Positions 23,364-34,440 of a stretch of 64,000 nt of DNA are shown here, piece after piece (position 1 is the stretch's first letter; each line of letters begins with the position of its first letter). Below the pieces are notes generated by a model. The model saw nothing but the letters and a program-made list of their open reading frames with translations, was not told where the DNA came from and did no database searches. The position numbers and the translations under genes were made by a program. The stretch comes from Gnetum montanum (lineage: Eukaryota > Streptophyta > Gnetopsida > Gnetales > Gnetaceae). The stretch lies in the NCBI GenBank assembly GCA_015680685.1, contig MNCI01034785.1, positions 595,241 to 659,240 of the forward strand, in the 5' to 3' direction.

Positions 23364-23702
23364 AGGGTGTGAATTTGACAGATGTTATGACGTAGTGTTA
23401 AAACGTTACTTTTCAGAAAGAAATGCATGGGCAACAATAAAATAATTTAGAAAGATATATGACGTATCAAATATTTTATTGTTATTACTATTCACTAGCA
23501 ATTTAGAGACATACTAAATATATGGTTAAGTTCACTGCACTTCTAGAACTTTTAGATTCCAGGTAATTAACAAACTTATAACATATTTGAAACATATGTG
23601 ATATATTTTTGCATGTTCGTGAAAAACTGAAGATTTAAATTTTACCAGTATTTTACAGAAAAATGATAAAAACCGGTGAACAGGCCGTCAAATTCACACC
23701 CT
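23364..23702. mobile_element. hAT-like MITE with 16-bp inverted ends
   Basis: AGGGTGTGAATTTGAC at 23364-23379 is the exact reverse complement of 23687-23702. The 8-bp flanks TCTAATGC (23356-23363) and TCTCATGC (23703-23710) match at 7 of 8 positions. A 339-bp non-coding body, ends starting AGGG and an 8-bp target duplication fit a non-autonomous hAT transposon. Confidence 0.75.
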
Positions 23703-23710
23703 TCTCATGC

Positions 23711-26164
23711 CATCGGTAGTGTTCCTATAACTCTCTTTTAATAAGTAACAGGTCGATCATATAATAACGTTACGGAAAAAGACTCTCCAAAAAGCCAGAT
23801 ATGAAGCATTCATGATCAATTAATGTACCTCAACAAAATGCAGCGAATTTTCCACGTTTTCTCAAAGTAATTAAAACCAAGTGGAACTCCAACATTTGGT
23901 AAAATGCAAATTGTCAAGAAAAGCTGCACTCATGTTCAAAGATACGTTTGTGGTGAGCTCATACGTATCAGAAAACTATAGTTTTCTGTTTTCAACGTGT
24001 ATATGTTATTTGTTCATTAATTATAGTTTCCTTGCCAAAGTTGAGACAGAACCCTCGTTCAGAGCACATTTAACTAAATACCTAACCAAGACAGGATCAC
24101 CTCGATTGCAGAAAGGAAAAGCCAAAAACAACTTCAATCAAGGAAAATAAAATCACATGCGAATCGGATGCAAGGACGAGAGATTGTCGGGATCATTCTG
24201 TTGCGGTGTAGAGAGTTGAAAACGGCTGCTGTATTGAATTAATTGTACAATCTTTTAAAGATCCGGAATCTGTGTATGGTCATGCCGTGCATGTGACGAT
24301 GCTCAGAGTTTCTTCTTCTTCTTGTTTGGGATTCCCCCTAGGTCTAGCCTTTTTATACGCGCAAAATTCTTGACATGTTCTTTATATTTGAATGATCATG
24401 GATGTATATTGGAAGCATAACCTAACGATCCTTTCTATTCGTCACATTTCTTCTTTGTCTTTCTCATTATCTCATCTCGCTTTCCCACTCTAAAGCCTTT
24501 TTCTTGACAATCAATGCTTTGGTGTTTTCGAAGAAGTTAAAAAATTAACATGTGAAAGATCAATCTGCGGGCGCTAATTGTGATATCCGACTGATCCGCT
24601 GTAATCGTTACCGTATAGCATAATGTTTGGATGGAATGAGAATCGAATCAACTCAGTGTTAAGGGAACCAGGATTACAGGTTCCAGTCAACGAATAACAA
24701 TATATTTACGTATAGCAATAGTTTATGAAATTAGTTTAGTCCCATATATCCAAAAGGGTTTAAGCAAACTTCCTTAAATCCTTCAGGAGCAATTAGTGTC
24801 AAGTATATAACAGCGGGTATGCTAATAAATCTAAGAGGATCTGAGTGCATGCAATTAAATCCTTCAAGGTCCTAGGTTCAGTTTCAGTTAATTACATGGC
24901 CACAAGAACACTGAGGTGAGGTGTTATAGTACCAGCAAGGTTTTTTATTAATTAACTCCAAGTTATAAGTTCGATTTTGAGTTATAAAGTTTATAAAGGT
25001 TTCATGTTCCCTTCAATTAACCTTTCATATAGTCATCTAGCTACCCGATGTCATACCACATATGAATAGCGACTTATCACCTGCTGTCCATGCGTGGTGA
25101 TTACTACCAGGTATATGCTTCTTCACAATGTTCATATTCATTAGCTGTCCACCTAGATATCATATTCACTGAATCTGGTGTCTAGCTGCTTCCTACTCCG
25201 GGGCGACGATTTTACACCCTAGGGCTAGATGTTGGGTTGGCTACGGGAGCTGTAGCCTACTGCGCGCGACAGTGAAACGGGCGTCGTTCTCCAACGGAGA
25301 ACTCGACCGCACGTTACGTACTCCGGGTAACCATCTTGTCTACATACTGTAAGTTAATCTAAGCAAGGCGGGATCTTTCGGAGCTGTCGGAAGTCATCAA
25401 AAGCCGTAACTCCCCACATCAAAAATGATACTTTTTTTAACCCTAACCTTTCAGATTAACGTGTAGTTTACAGGGCATAAACTGCATGCTATCCACAAAT
25501 AAGCTACCCCTAACAATAGGCTATGCCGCTATGCAATACGAATGTTTTTCCCTTAGGAAAAAGCTTAAAATGATTGTTTATTTATGAAAAATTTAAATCA
25601 TAGTATGTACATCTTTTGCCCGATGAGCATGCACTTTGCAACGTCTGTTTGGGCGTGTATATTTAGCAATCTCACGGCTGCCTAAAACAGGCCTTCTGTA
25701 GGTCGAGCCTATATTTTGTTAATTAGGTAATAAATCTATCAGATTCATCCATTGCCAATAGAATTACCATTTTATGTAGTATGATAAAAACGGAGAAACT
25801 CACTCGTGTACCATCCAACAGAAAAGAGCTTCTCTGAATTACATTGAACCGCATTCGATACAATAGATGAATGAATTCTGGACATTAAAGCTAATTTAAT
25901 ATATCCATTTTATGGTTGGTTAAATTATGCTTTTACAATACTAACTCTTTCCCACTGGAACGTTCGTTAGCTTTAATAGTTCAAGAAAGGAAACGTATTA
26001 TAGAGACCGGTTTAAGTTCGGTCTAAAACGAATATTTACAGAAGCATTCAGGTGGATTTCATGGAAGAAAAGTGTATGTTACATAACTAGATTGACGTAT
26101 AGTCATGGACATGGAAAAGGCTAGGATTGCTCATGTTATCACAGAAGGAAAATCATGAAATCTA
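23711..26164. other. Intergenic region downstream of the dioxygenase
   Basis: Mostly AT-rich and without a gene. A 19-bp phrase (aaaaagactctccaaa) occurs at about 23340 and 23778, flanking the MITE. A 89-codon ORF at 23881-24150 has no recognisable domain. tRNA-like SINE traces are possible near 24650 and 24900. A CpG-rich patch is listed separately. Confidence 0.4.
25190..25345. other. CpG-rich patch with two stem-loops
   Basis: About 150 bp of high GC in AT-rich DNA. GGCTAC (25239-25244) pairs with GTAGCC (25252-25257). GTTCTCC (25286-25292) pairs perfectly with GGAGAAC (25296-25302) across AAC. It is not a tRNA and has no clear ORF. It could be a promoter or a structured RNA segment. Confidence 0.4.
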
Positions 26165-28684
26165 CTAATTCGTGACAGAGGAATGTGTGTGGAGGTAGGT
26201 TTTGCCTCGTGCGCCGCCAGTCCTGATGAACTTGCGGTAATCTTCGAATATCATGCTATTGTATTTGCAAGGGTTGTCTTGGATATCATCCACAAGTTGA
26301 GGAATGGGGCCTACCAACTGGTGGCCCATTGGATTGCAGAACATTGCTATGGACACCCGATCGCTCGTCTCGCTCACTGCCACTCTGTGATCCGCGCTCT
26401 TGTACGCACCATTCGTCAATATCTGCATACGCTCATACAGTTGTCCAACCCGTCATGCCACAATATTGATTGTTAACAAAGTACAACGTTGTACTTCATA
26501 TATCGCGAAAAAAGGAAAAATTCCAAAACTGAAATGACTAAACCCAAAGTAAAAAACAAAGATATTCTCCATACGGCTGAAATCCTTGAACTCTGGCCAA
26601 AGGAAGGATTAAGGATCCATTAGTAGTTTTGCACTTTGCAGAGATTACAAAAATGCCCTGTGCCCAGGCGCGTCATACATGTTCTACGTTTATAACTCAT
26701 ATTTGAAATTTGTGAATTACACCTGAGAATTGTAACTTCATTTTAGTTTGTGAAGGGGAATTTTTTAAAGAAAAAATAGAGGTGCAGTGAATTGTGTAGT
26801 CGACTGCAAAACAAAAGGTGAACAGACTGAATTCCCAATTCATAAATGAGGTCTGGACTCCAGAGTCCAGATAGTATATTACAATATTATTTGTATCCCT
26901 TTACCTTTGATTGTTTCAAACTCTGCCATTCCCATTCAACCACCATGGTTTCAAAATTAAAAATTGCGTAAAAATAGTGTCCTAATTATTTCATTGTAAT
27001 GAGCAGTCCCGGAAGCGTCTGCGTCCGCGAGACGTCCCAAACGTGATTATTTTTAAATCGAAGGGACTTTCTCACTTTAATAAAGGTAAATAAATACCAA
27101 GGGTTTTCACATGGATTAAGGGTTTTGACTTTGTGTTTGGTTAACATAGTTGCAGGTTTGGATGCACGAGGCTATTAACATTTAACTCGTCTACGGATCA
27201 ACCTAATAATAATAAAAAACAGTTTCGCTTTTAGCAAAAGGTGATGGAGATTGGTGGTGGTGCAGTACCTCAATTTGGTCGCCGAGTATCACGGTGAGCG
27301 AGTCCGGGAGAGGGGGCACCACAACCCAATCATCGCCATGGCGAACGTGAAGGGCAGGAGGTGAGTCCGGGTCCTGAAGCAGCAGCGTGACGCATCCTGG
27401 ATCAGAGTGTGACGACAGCCCTAGCGTCAGCTGCGGCTGCGGGCATGGCGGATAGTAATTCAGCCTTACACACGCTGCAACTTCCCCTCCTAACGCCCCC
27501 AGTAGACCTCCTCCTCCTCCTCCTCCTCCCTGATCCAGTCCCAGATTGTGAGACATTTCCTGTAGCAGCTGCCTGCACAACCCCACCGTGGCCTTCCCAT
27601 ACTCCTCCATCGTCTCCCTGCATTCCATAATCCATACCAACAATGACAACCCACCATGCACCATGATACTATCAAGCCTCCTCAAGCCACTATCAATAAA
27701 AAAAAACATTATGCGTATCTATATCTCCGAGAAAGAGTACAACAATTACGTTGTCCGTGTATGGGAAACAGCCCCAGAGCTGGCCACGTTGAACTACAAA
27801 TTTCCTACGTTCCATCCAACGTTTACAAGGCTTTTCTGTGAGTATTTTTGGGTACCAGGATAAAAACACATTACACAATAGGTTTTTGTTACACAGTCTT
27901 CTTAAAAATATATCCTACAAAATTTTAACACAGCAAGGTCCTGCTAAAGTTTCGTGTCTCTGATTCTTTCATTTTCCTGTGTTTGTTACCGCAGTTTTCT
28001 AGCTTTCAATCTTGCCTGGTTCAGTAAAAAACCTATCACAAACGCCCTTCTAAGTCCTATACGTTTTTTTCCTTTTACAACTGTTTGCTTTTATTCTTTC
28101 TCAGGGATAGCAAAGATGGGAGTAGGAGAGGGAGGCAAGGCTAACCTGTAAGCTTGGGGACGGGAGGGCCATTTGTGCTCATCTCGGATAGAGAGAGGGA
28201 AAAGGTGATGAAAATAATAGTCGCCCCAGTCGAGGACAGCGCTGTCGTTTGCAGAGCCCAGTCGGCTACCGTAGCCGACGTACGTGACAGGGGCGTTAGC
28301 ATGGGCAAGCTTTTGGTCCAGCGGCAGCATAAAAAACCTTCGCGAAACGTGGCGGGCGGCATCCAAGAGCTCAGTGGCCACGCCGTGGTTGACGGCATGG
28401 AACACGCCCCACGACTGGCACGCGTCCGCCAAGTTACGCCGCATCGCCTCTGCTTCTGCTTCTGCTTCTGCTTCTGTGTGTGCATGGCCATGGCGGAGTG
28501 CCGCTAAGTCGATGACGGGCAAATCGTTGCGCTTGACGAGGTTTTGGAAATGAGGGCGCTCACGTAGCGGCCGAACGTACATGGGTGGCACAGCCGATGC
28601 GCCGGTTCTTGCCAACTCTTGCACCGGCACAGTCGGCTTTGCCCAGCCTACCATCTGTGTGAACGCCGTTGCCATATCTGCCAA
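26165..28684 (-). CDS. 2-oxoglutarate/Fe(II) dioxygenase, JOX-like (3 exons)
   Basis: Exons 28684-28146, 27617-27269 and 26422-26165 join at GT-AG sites (phase 2, then phase 0) into a 381-residue cytosolic-type enzyme of normal length. DIOX_N spans about residues 54-165 (LPVIDL at 55-60, GVFHAVNHG). The catalytic domain spans about 225-325. It has NYYPPCP (233-239), the Fe ligands H250 and D252 (SHSDPG) and H308 (SADHRV), and R318/S320 for 2-oxoglutarate. DYYFHHLFP, GDQIEILTNG and YRKFIRTGG resemble Arabidopsis JOX/JAO proteins. R231, R359 and R363 fall where, as I recall, JOX2 arginines bind the jasmonate carboxylate. The family hydroxylates jasmonic acid at C-12 and so dampens jasmonate signalling. 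Related dioxygenases (LBO-like, anthocyanidin synthase-like) cannot be excluded. Oddities are an (EA)5 run at 71-80 and eight glycines at 210-217. The family call is near certain; the substrate is inferred. Confidence 0.9.
26423..27268 (-). other. Dioxygenase intron 2 (846 bp)
   Basis: Donor GAG|gtactg at 27268 and acceptor tgcag|ATATTG at 26423, phase 0. It splits GDQIE from ILTNGAYKS, a usual intron site in this family. No embedded element is seen. Confidence 0.88.
27618..28145 (-). other. Dioxygenase intron 1 (528 bp)
   Basis: Donor ACAG|gttagc at 28145 and acceptor atgcag|GGAGAC at 27618, phase 2. Joining restores the AYRETMEEYG segment typical of the family (YRE.(I/V)EEY). Confidence 0.88.
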
Positions 28685-28756
28685 GTGCCAACAGAAAATA
28701 TAACGATGGTGATGACGACGACTATATTTGATTTTGGAATCGTGGCAATGCAGTCA

Positions 28757-28762
28757 TTTATA
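28757..28762 (-). promoter_or_regulatory. TATA box of the dioxygenase
   Basis: TATAAA on the minus strand (gctataaatgac), about 73 bp upstream of the ATG. That leaves a leader of roughly 40-45 nt if transcription starts some 30 bp downstream. Confidence 0.6.
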
Positions 28763-28906
28763 GCAAAGGCTTGCGTGAGGGACTGGGACTTGGAAGAGGT
28801 GAGGTGCGCTGTGTGAAGAGGAAGTGGATTTTTCCCTGTGTTAGGTTCTGGATCCATGTACAGCGCAGCCAGGCATAGACACGACTCAGCGTGCCTTGTG
28901 GACGGG

Positions 28907-28912
28907 CACGTG
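28907..28912. promoter_or_regulatory. G-box upstream of the dioxygenase
   Basis: CACGTG within GGCACGTGCT, about 145 bp upstream of the TATA box. G-boxes bind bHLH (MYC2) and bZIP factors. Jasmonate oxygenase genes are typically jasmonate-induced, so the site fits, but its use here is inferred. Confidence 0.45.
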
Positions 28913-29560
28913 CTGGAATTCGTGGGCGTTCATGTTCATGGTTTATGTGGCTTCAACGTCAATGCTGATTTGCCAGTAAGAGCGCAGGCGACGTAGTCAT
29001 GGGAACTTCGTTTCTCTGTGGCTACTGTGTGCTGCGTGGCGTGGCGTGGTCTGTTTTGAACATGAGACGGTGCTTCTGGAATCGGAATCGGATTGAATTA
29101 GGAATTCGTTATTTCCGCGTGGGCGCACTCAAAGCGAACGGTCCCATCGCTCGAAGATAATGAACGCGGAATGATGAAGGAAGGAAGGTACAGACCGATG
29201 GTTCTGTTTTGTTTTCTGTCTTGAGTTGGGGGCAGGATTGGCACTGGCCGACTTTGCATTCCGCGCTTTTCCTGCGGGCAAGCGCATTATACAATTTGAT
29301 GGAGGCACCGGCATTTATCAGCGGATATGCTGCTGCTTATTTAAATGTAAACACTATACATCGTGTGCGTATATTAGAGTCAAAACAAAAGAAGGTGCAG
29401 GCAAGTCTAAAAATTGGTAGTTCAACCGTTATTGAAATAGAGGTAAAGCTGTACCTGATTTGTTTAACCAATGCTAGTAAGTTCCGTGTCGCTTTCCTAG
29501 TTGTAATATACTTCCTATATGTCACGGTGCACTACCCCATATGAAATGGATTTTACTTCC
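28913..29560. other. Low-copy upstream region of the dioxygenase
   Basis: GC-moderate, CpG-containing sequence up to about 29310, then AT-rich. Overlapping ORFs of 61-111 codons on both strands (29109-29544) show no domain. A divergent gene was not found. Confidence 0.4.
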
Positions 29561-29696
29561 AAGCATCCAAGTTCTTCCCAAGAGCAATGTTAGTATTACT
29601 TCTATGGCATTGGAATGCCCAAATAATTATAATTATAAGATAGGTATACTTTAACATATAGAGTTTAATTAAAACTTTATAATTCAATATTACTTA

Positions 29697-29775
29697 CTAA
29701 AATCAAAATCAGAACTTAAGATTTCAAATTAAGAGTCTTATCACTAGGCTAACACCTCATTGTGACTAAACATCA
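29697..29775 (-). repeat. Possible tRNA-derived SINE fragment
   Basis: Minus strand: tgaggtgttagcctagtgat resembles a tRNA A-box region, and aagttctgattttga follows where a decayed B-box would lie. The tail and target duplication were not found. Confidence 0.3.
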
Positions 29776-29953
29776 TCACGTTTATATGATTTTTGAACAT
29801 CCGGAAGCAAAAATACTTTTGAACATAACATGGATTCTAGAAACTTGGTATTGGATGCAAGAGGCTGTATATTAAAATAATATATTTTAATAAAAGTTTG
29901 AATACATTAGTCCAATTGTTTTAGGTTTTCATAATGGCATTACTCTCGCAAAC
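29776..29953. other. Intergenic flank left of E2, ending in an LTR-like repeat
   Basis: AT-rich and gene-free. The last 25 or so bases align with 52805-52830, and that alignment resumes at 37009 beyond E2. E2 therefore landed in an older repeat copy. Confidence 0.4.
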
Positions 29954-30785
29954 TGATGGGACATGATATCACATGGGTCGTGATATCGTGTACACGATAT
30001 AGCATCCCCTGCGATATCGCGTCGTCCCTCGCGATATCGCGATGGGCCACCAAGTCTATAAATAAGAGGCAGCTCTCCCTTATTTATCAATCTAGATCTA
30101 GACCCTTAGCGAAACTCTGGTAGTTTTACCTCTCCAGAGATAGAATAATTTCCATGTGCCCGCAGTAGGAGCTCCAAAGTGAACGGATCTTTATTCGAGC
30201 AAATATTGTACCTGAACACAAGTTTGTGTACGGAAATAAAGACAAACTATTAGATAAACCTTGCAATGCATGGACTAAGCTAATTAGGATTTTAATTACT
30301 GTTATTTATTGTTTATTGTTTAAATGCTTTATTAGTTAATTAAATCTTTCTCAACCCTTCTCTCGTAGTTAAGTGCATTCAGTACGACCACTTCAAGCAC
30401 ATGCATTATGCTTGGTAATCCTAGTAACAAATAGCGTTTGGTAACCAAGGTTGCATTGTTTCATGGTGTGAACGGTACGTGGAAACAAATGTTGATGCTA
30501 GATTAATTAAGGCTTAGTTAGTTAGTTAAAGTTAATTAATTAGTCTCTTCACCCTTTACCTCATTAGCATAGGCAATAAAACAGAAAAGATATAAAAATC
30601 ACATGCCTCAAACTTACTTAACCATACAACCATGACAAATACAAGTAAGTTTGGGAAGACAACAAATAATTAACCTTAAGTGTTCCATAAGGCGTGTAGG
30701 CACTTAGTCTGTGGAGTTCAACCGGATCACGTGTGTAACGCTCGTATTTGTATGGTTGAGTGTAGGGGTACCTCGCCACTCATCA
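29954..30785 (+). repeat. E2 5' LTR
   Basis: TGATGGGAC to CCACTCATCA, 832 bp, with a TATA element ctataaataag at about 30056. Confidence 0.9.
29965..30038 (+). promoter_or_regulatory. GATATC array in E2 U3
   Basis: GATATC at 29965, 29982, 29996 (GATATA), 30013 and 30033. Steps are 17, 14, 17 and 20 bp. It ends just upstream of the LTR TATA box. In the 3' LTR the same positions partly decay to GATATT or AATATT. Confidence 0.5.
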
Positions 30786-30786
30786 T

Positions 30787-30804
30787 TGGCACCATTGTCG
30801 GGGA
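30787..30804 (+). other. E2 primer binding site, tRNA-Asp
   Basis: TGGCACCATTGTCGGGGA fits the 3' end of plant tRNA-Asp except for three transitions of the kind produced by cytosine deamination. It starts one base after the LTR. Confidence 0.8.
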
Positions 30805-30930
30805 CTAAGTCTTTGTGTGGTAAGTAGAACATAGGAAATTATCCACATCATTGGGAGCTTAAACAAACCCTTAGGGTTAATTAAACAAGAAATTATATAA
30901 TGGTTACTCAGTACACCGAGTAAAATAACA

Positions 30931-32872
30931 ATGTCTTCTTCTTCAAACAAAAGCACCTCACCACCTAGGGATCATACAAGAGATAGTCGACGGACTAACA
31001 CACATAACCGCGAACCACCAATTCCTCAAGAGTATCGGGTTGTGTATACTCATCACGATGAGTATATACCCAATTTTACCTTTATCCTCCATCAGGATGA
31101 ATAGTTTCATTGGCGAGATCTGCAAGGTAACATAGTGTTACCTCCAAATCGTGCTATCCCTAACATGCTCCTTCATGCTCTTGTACAGATTAACATGACG
31201 CAGCTATATGCCGAACATGTTGATGAAGATCACGACACAAGGGATTACCATACCACAACAGCTCAACGTCAACGGGACACATGACAGGAAAGTTACCACA
31301 CAGCATTGAAGGGCAAAGGCCCCCGTAATGCTTCACCTGTCATAAGAGAAGTTAAGGGTGGTGAACCTATCTCAATAGTTTCTCCACAAGACAATGTTCC
31401 TCCTCCTAATAGTAGCGAGGAGGTGGGGTATCAGAACCTGTGCTCTACGATACACAACCCTAGTTCTGATTCCCACGAACACCAGTTGTTCACTGAGGGA
31501 ATGCAAGCACAAGATTAAGGTGAGCATTCTGATCGTCATCAAGATCAGGGTAGGGAACATCGAAGAGAAGGCAGGAGACATCGTCATGGTGATGGCTCTC
31601 CTTCTTCTTCCCCTTCATCACATCATTCACCCTCTCCTTCCATATTAGGGCACAGCCACAAAGAGCATAACAATGAGGATAACAGTAGGCAAAATGAGAG
31701 ACCTCAATGAGAGAGTCGAGAGAGAGGACAAGGGCATTCACAAGAATCAAGGCATAGAAGGGAAAGTAGGGAACTATGTAGGCATCATAGACGTCATGAG
31801 AGGAATGATCATGACGAACCCCTACTTGCCACATGGATTATGTTAGATATTACGGAGGCTGTGAGAATACCTACAAGGCATCAAAAAGATAGCTGGATCA
31901 AGCGATTAGACATGAATAATATCACACGATATGAGGGGGGGATACAATGCTGATCCATAGAATCACTTATAGGAATTCCATGATGCCTACGCCTTGCAAA
32001 ATATTGAAAACAAGTGGCAGAAATTAAATTTGTTTCCTAGGACACTCATAAAAGAAGTAGAAAGTTGGTATCGGTTCTTAGAACTGGAAACCACTAGGAG
32101 GTGGAGTACAATGCTAGAATTATTCAATGACAAATATCATACGTACTCCAGAGTGTCCAACCTGCGTAAATAGATCTAAAGATGGAAGCAGGGTAATCAC
32201 AAACCCTTGAATGCTACAATGGTTCAACACTATGCATTGTTACATCGTTGCCTGGACCATGGTTACGCACAACGGGATTAACTCCACCACCTAGTAGATG
32301 GGCTAAGACATGAGACTAGGAGAACCCTTGGGACATATGCCCAAGGGAGATTATCTAAACTTAGATCCCATGGAATTCATAGGCTGTTGGAGCAAGTAGC
32401 TAAGGAAGAAGGGGAGCTATGGAAAAGAGAGAGCGTGGAACAATATAACCGTGATCCTTCCCTTCGGAAGAGGGGAGTAAGATTCTGCGATGAAGAGGAT
32501 GAGTCACCACTCGAAGAGTTGGTGAATAGAAAAACCTTGCCGCTTCAAAAGCCAACAACGAAAGTGTCGGCTAAGGTAGATGAAATATGGAGCTCCTTAG
32601 ATAGTAAAATTGAAACTGTCTTAAAAATCATAGAGGAATCTAAGGAAGAACGAAGTACTGGCCATGATAAGAAAAAGCAGAGAGATTCAGGCTATGCACG
32701 TAACAATGGTAAGGGAAAAATGACTATCGCTGATGAGGTTGTGGATTCAGATACAGAAAATGATGATGGATGTGAGATATGCCAATATGACCATCCCAAG
32801 GGATGTTGCCCAATCATCTCACATCGACAAGAGTCTGGGGTGTATGCACTTAACCCAAGACTTAACAGATAG
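30931..32872 (+). pseudogene. E2 gag, near-complete with a few stops
   Basis: Starts MSSSSNKSTSPPR at 30931. HHDEYIPNFTFILHQDE follows, then a Ser/His/Arg-rich linker and the capsid-like domain (about 31900-32400) with LFNDKYHTYSRVSNL and RGTLGTYAQGRL-type sequence. The last 161 codons are open (32390-32872): a charged coiled-coil-like region and the finger CEICQYDHPKGCCPIISH. The capsid would package element RNA. Stops are few and mostly TAG or TGA for W, Q or R. Confidence 0.82.
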
Positions 32873-33469
32873 CAAGCACCTTGAAGGTTACCTTATTCCT
32901 AAGGTAACTCGAAGTAGTTCCACCAACCGTTAACATATTATCCAAGTGGAAATCCACCAGAACCTATCAGGCAACACCAGCAGTGGCAACACCCACAGTC
33001 ATCGGGGATGCCACCGCCTAGGCAATAATACCCTTATCGGCAACCCGATCCTTATGGCTATTACGTGCATCAACCGGTTTCTCCAAGTGACTCTATGGGT
33101 CATGTAATCCCACAACAACACTACCAAGTTCTGGAATACTTTAGGACTCCTTATCCTCTGGGAGACGCTCCACATCCATACCATCCTCCAAATCTGCCAC
33201 TCTTACGCTGGTAGTTCCACTACCACCTACTCCAAAGATGCAAGGGGAACTCCCCACTTGACTACATTAACATAATGCTACGAGAGTTGTAAACCTTCAA
33301 CCTGCTACTCGTTCTGACAACTGTATGAAGAGAAGACCTTTCTTCAGAAACAAAAGCCCAAACAAGCTCTCACAACCACAAGCGGTTGAGTCTATGCATG
33401 CACCTCCAACCAATAAGACTTCGAAGCTCCTTTCAATCCAACAACAAGGCCCAACACATACGGTTATGT

Positions 33470-33960
33470 TAACACATACCGTTACTAACTAGATCAAGGT
33501 AGGCCACCTTCCTAGGAAACTCTCTAACTCTGGAAGTCCCTTAATCTACCTCCAAGTTGCTAGGAAAAAACCACATAAGGCTCTTCTTGACTCAAGTTTC
33601 AGAGTCAACTTAATCTCACAAGAAATGTATCAAGCCTGGAACTTGCCTCCACTCAAGAAGAGAAATATTCAACTATAGTTGGTTGATCAATCCATCACCA
33701 TTCCCTTGGGATTGGTGGAGGACATCGTTACCATTGTGTGTGATTCATCATACCCAACTGATTTCCTGGTGATAGAAGTCAACAGTAACAAAGGGGACTT
33801 CCCAATTATAATGGGAAGGGCATGGCTTAGCACCATCAATGTGTGCCTAGGGATCCACAATCTTTCCTTGGAAATATATAAGGAAAATATTTGTGGGAAT
33901 ATCGAGAAGAAGAAGGTTCCATACATCACATACAATGACTCTGAGGGTGATGACATATAG
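33470..33960 (+). pseudogene. E2 retropepsin-like domain
   Basis: ALLDSSFRVNLISQE is followed, after one stop, by an open stretch: LVDQSITIPLGLVEDI, YPTDFLVIEVNSNKGDFPII and MGRAWLSTINVCLG. The fold order fits a retrotransposon aspartic protease. The catalytic D-S/T-G reads D-S-S, as in E1. It ends at a stop at 33958 with no downstream pol. Confidence 0.7.
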
Positions 33961-34317
33961 GAATGCTCAACATCTCTTGTATGCAACTGGTGTGCTCAAG
34001 AAACACAAATACAATGGTGCCTGTATGTAGCAACCACACAACAAGAGAACACCCAGTGGTTGATAGTTGATCAAGAGAGCAGCCCACCAACATGCATGGA
34101 ACAAATTGGGGAAACAACTCATGCCCACAATGAAAGCATAGATACATTGGAATATGAGCGTCACCAACTTCCACCCCTTAACCTAAAAACATCAATCGGG
34201 AGAAGTTGGAAACTTCTAAAAAATTTAAATAGGCACTCCTTATTTTGGATCTCTCCCTTTCAATTCAGTCATGGGGGAGATGGCCACCTATGCTAATCAT
34301 TTAAGGCCCTCAGTTCT

Positions 34318-34440
34318 TTTTTAGTTTTTTTTTACACATTTTTGTTTTACAAATTTCTTTAACTTTTCTTATTTTTTTTCTTACAACATCGTTTATTCTT
34401 TTTCATTTCTTTATGTGTGAGAGTGTGTGTGTTTTATCCA
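34318..34440 (+). other. E2 U-rich tract
   Basis: A T-rich stretch at the same place as in E1, followed about 130 bp later by ttttgatatagcag|gcaATG. That has the form of a polypyrimidine-supported 3' splice site just before orfX. Confidence 0.5.

Noticed and set aside
27402-27675. ORFs with GRRRRRRRS or EEEEEE over dioxygenase exon 2
   Set aside because: Other reading frames of the glycine-repeat exon. The exon frame with HSDPG and NYYPPCP is the real one.
28141-28553. Plus-strand ORFs of 117 and 89 codons rich in CFCF or SASA
   Set aside because: They are antisense shadows of dioxygenase exon 1; the runs are the complement of the EA repeat.
33687-34174. Minus-strand ORFs of 66-99 codons over the E2 protease
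   Set aside because: Antisense of a conserved retropepsin reading, with no domain of their own.
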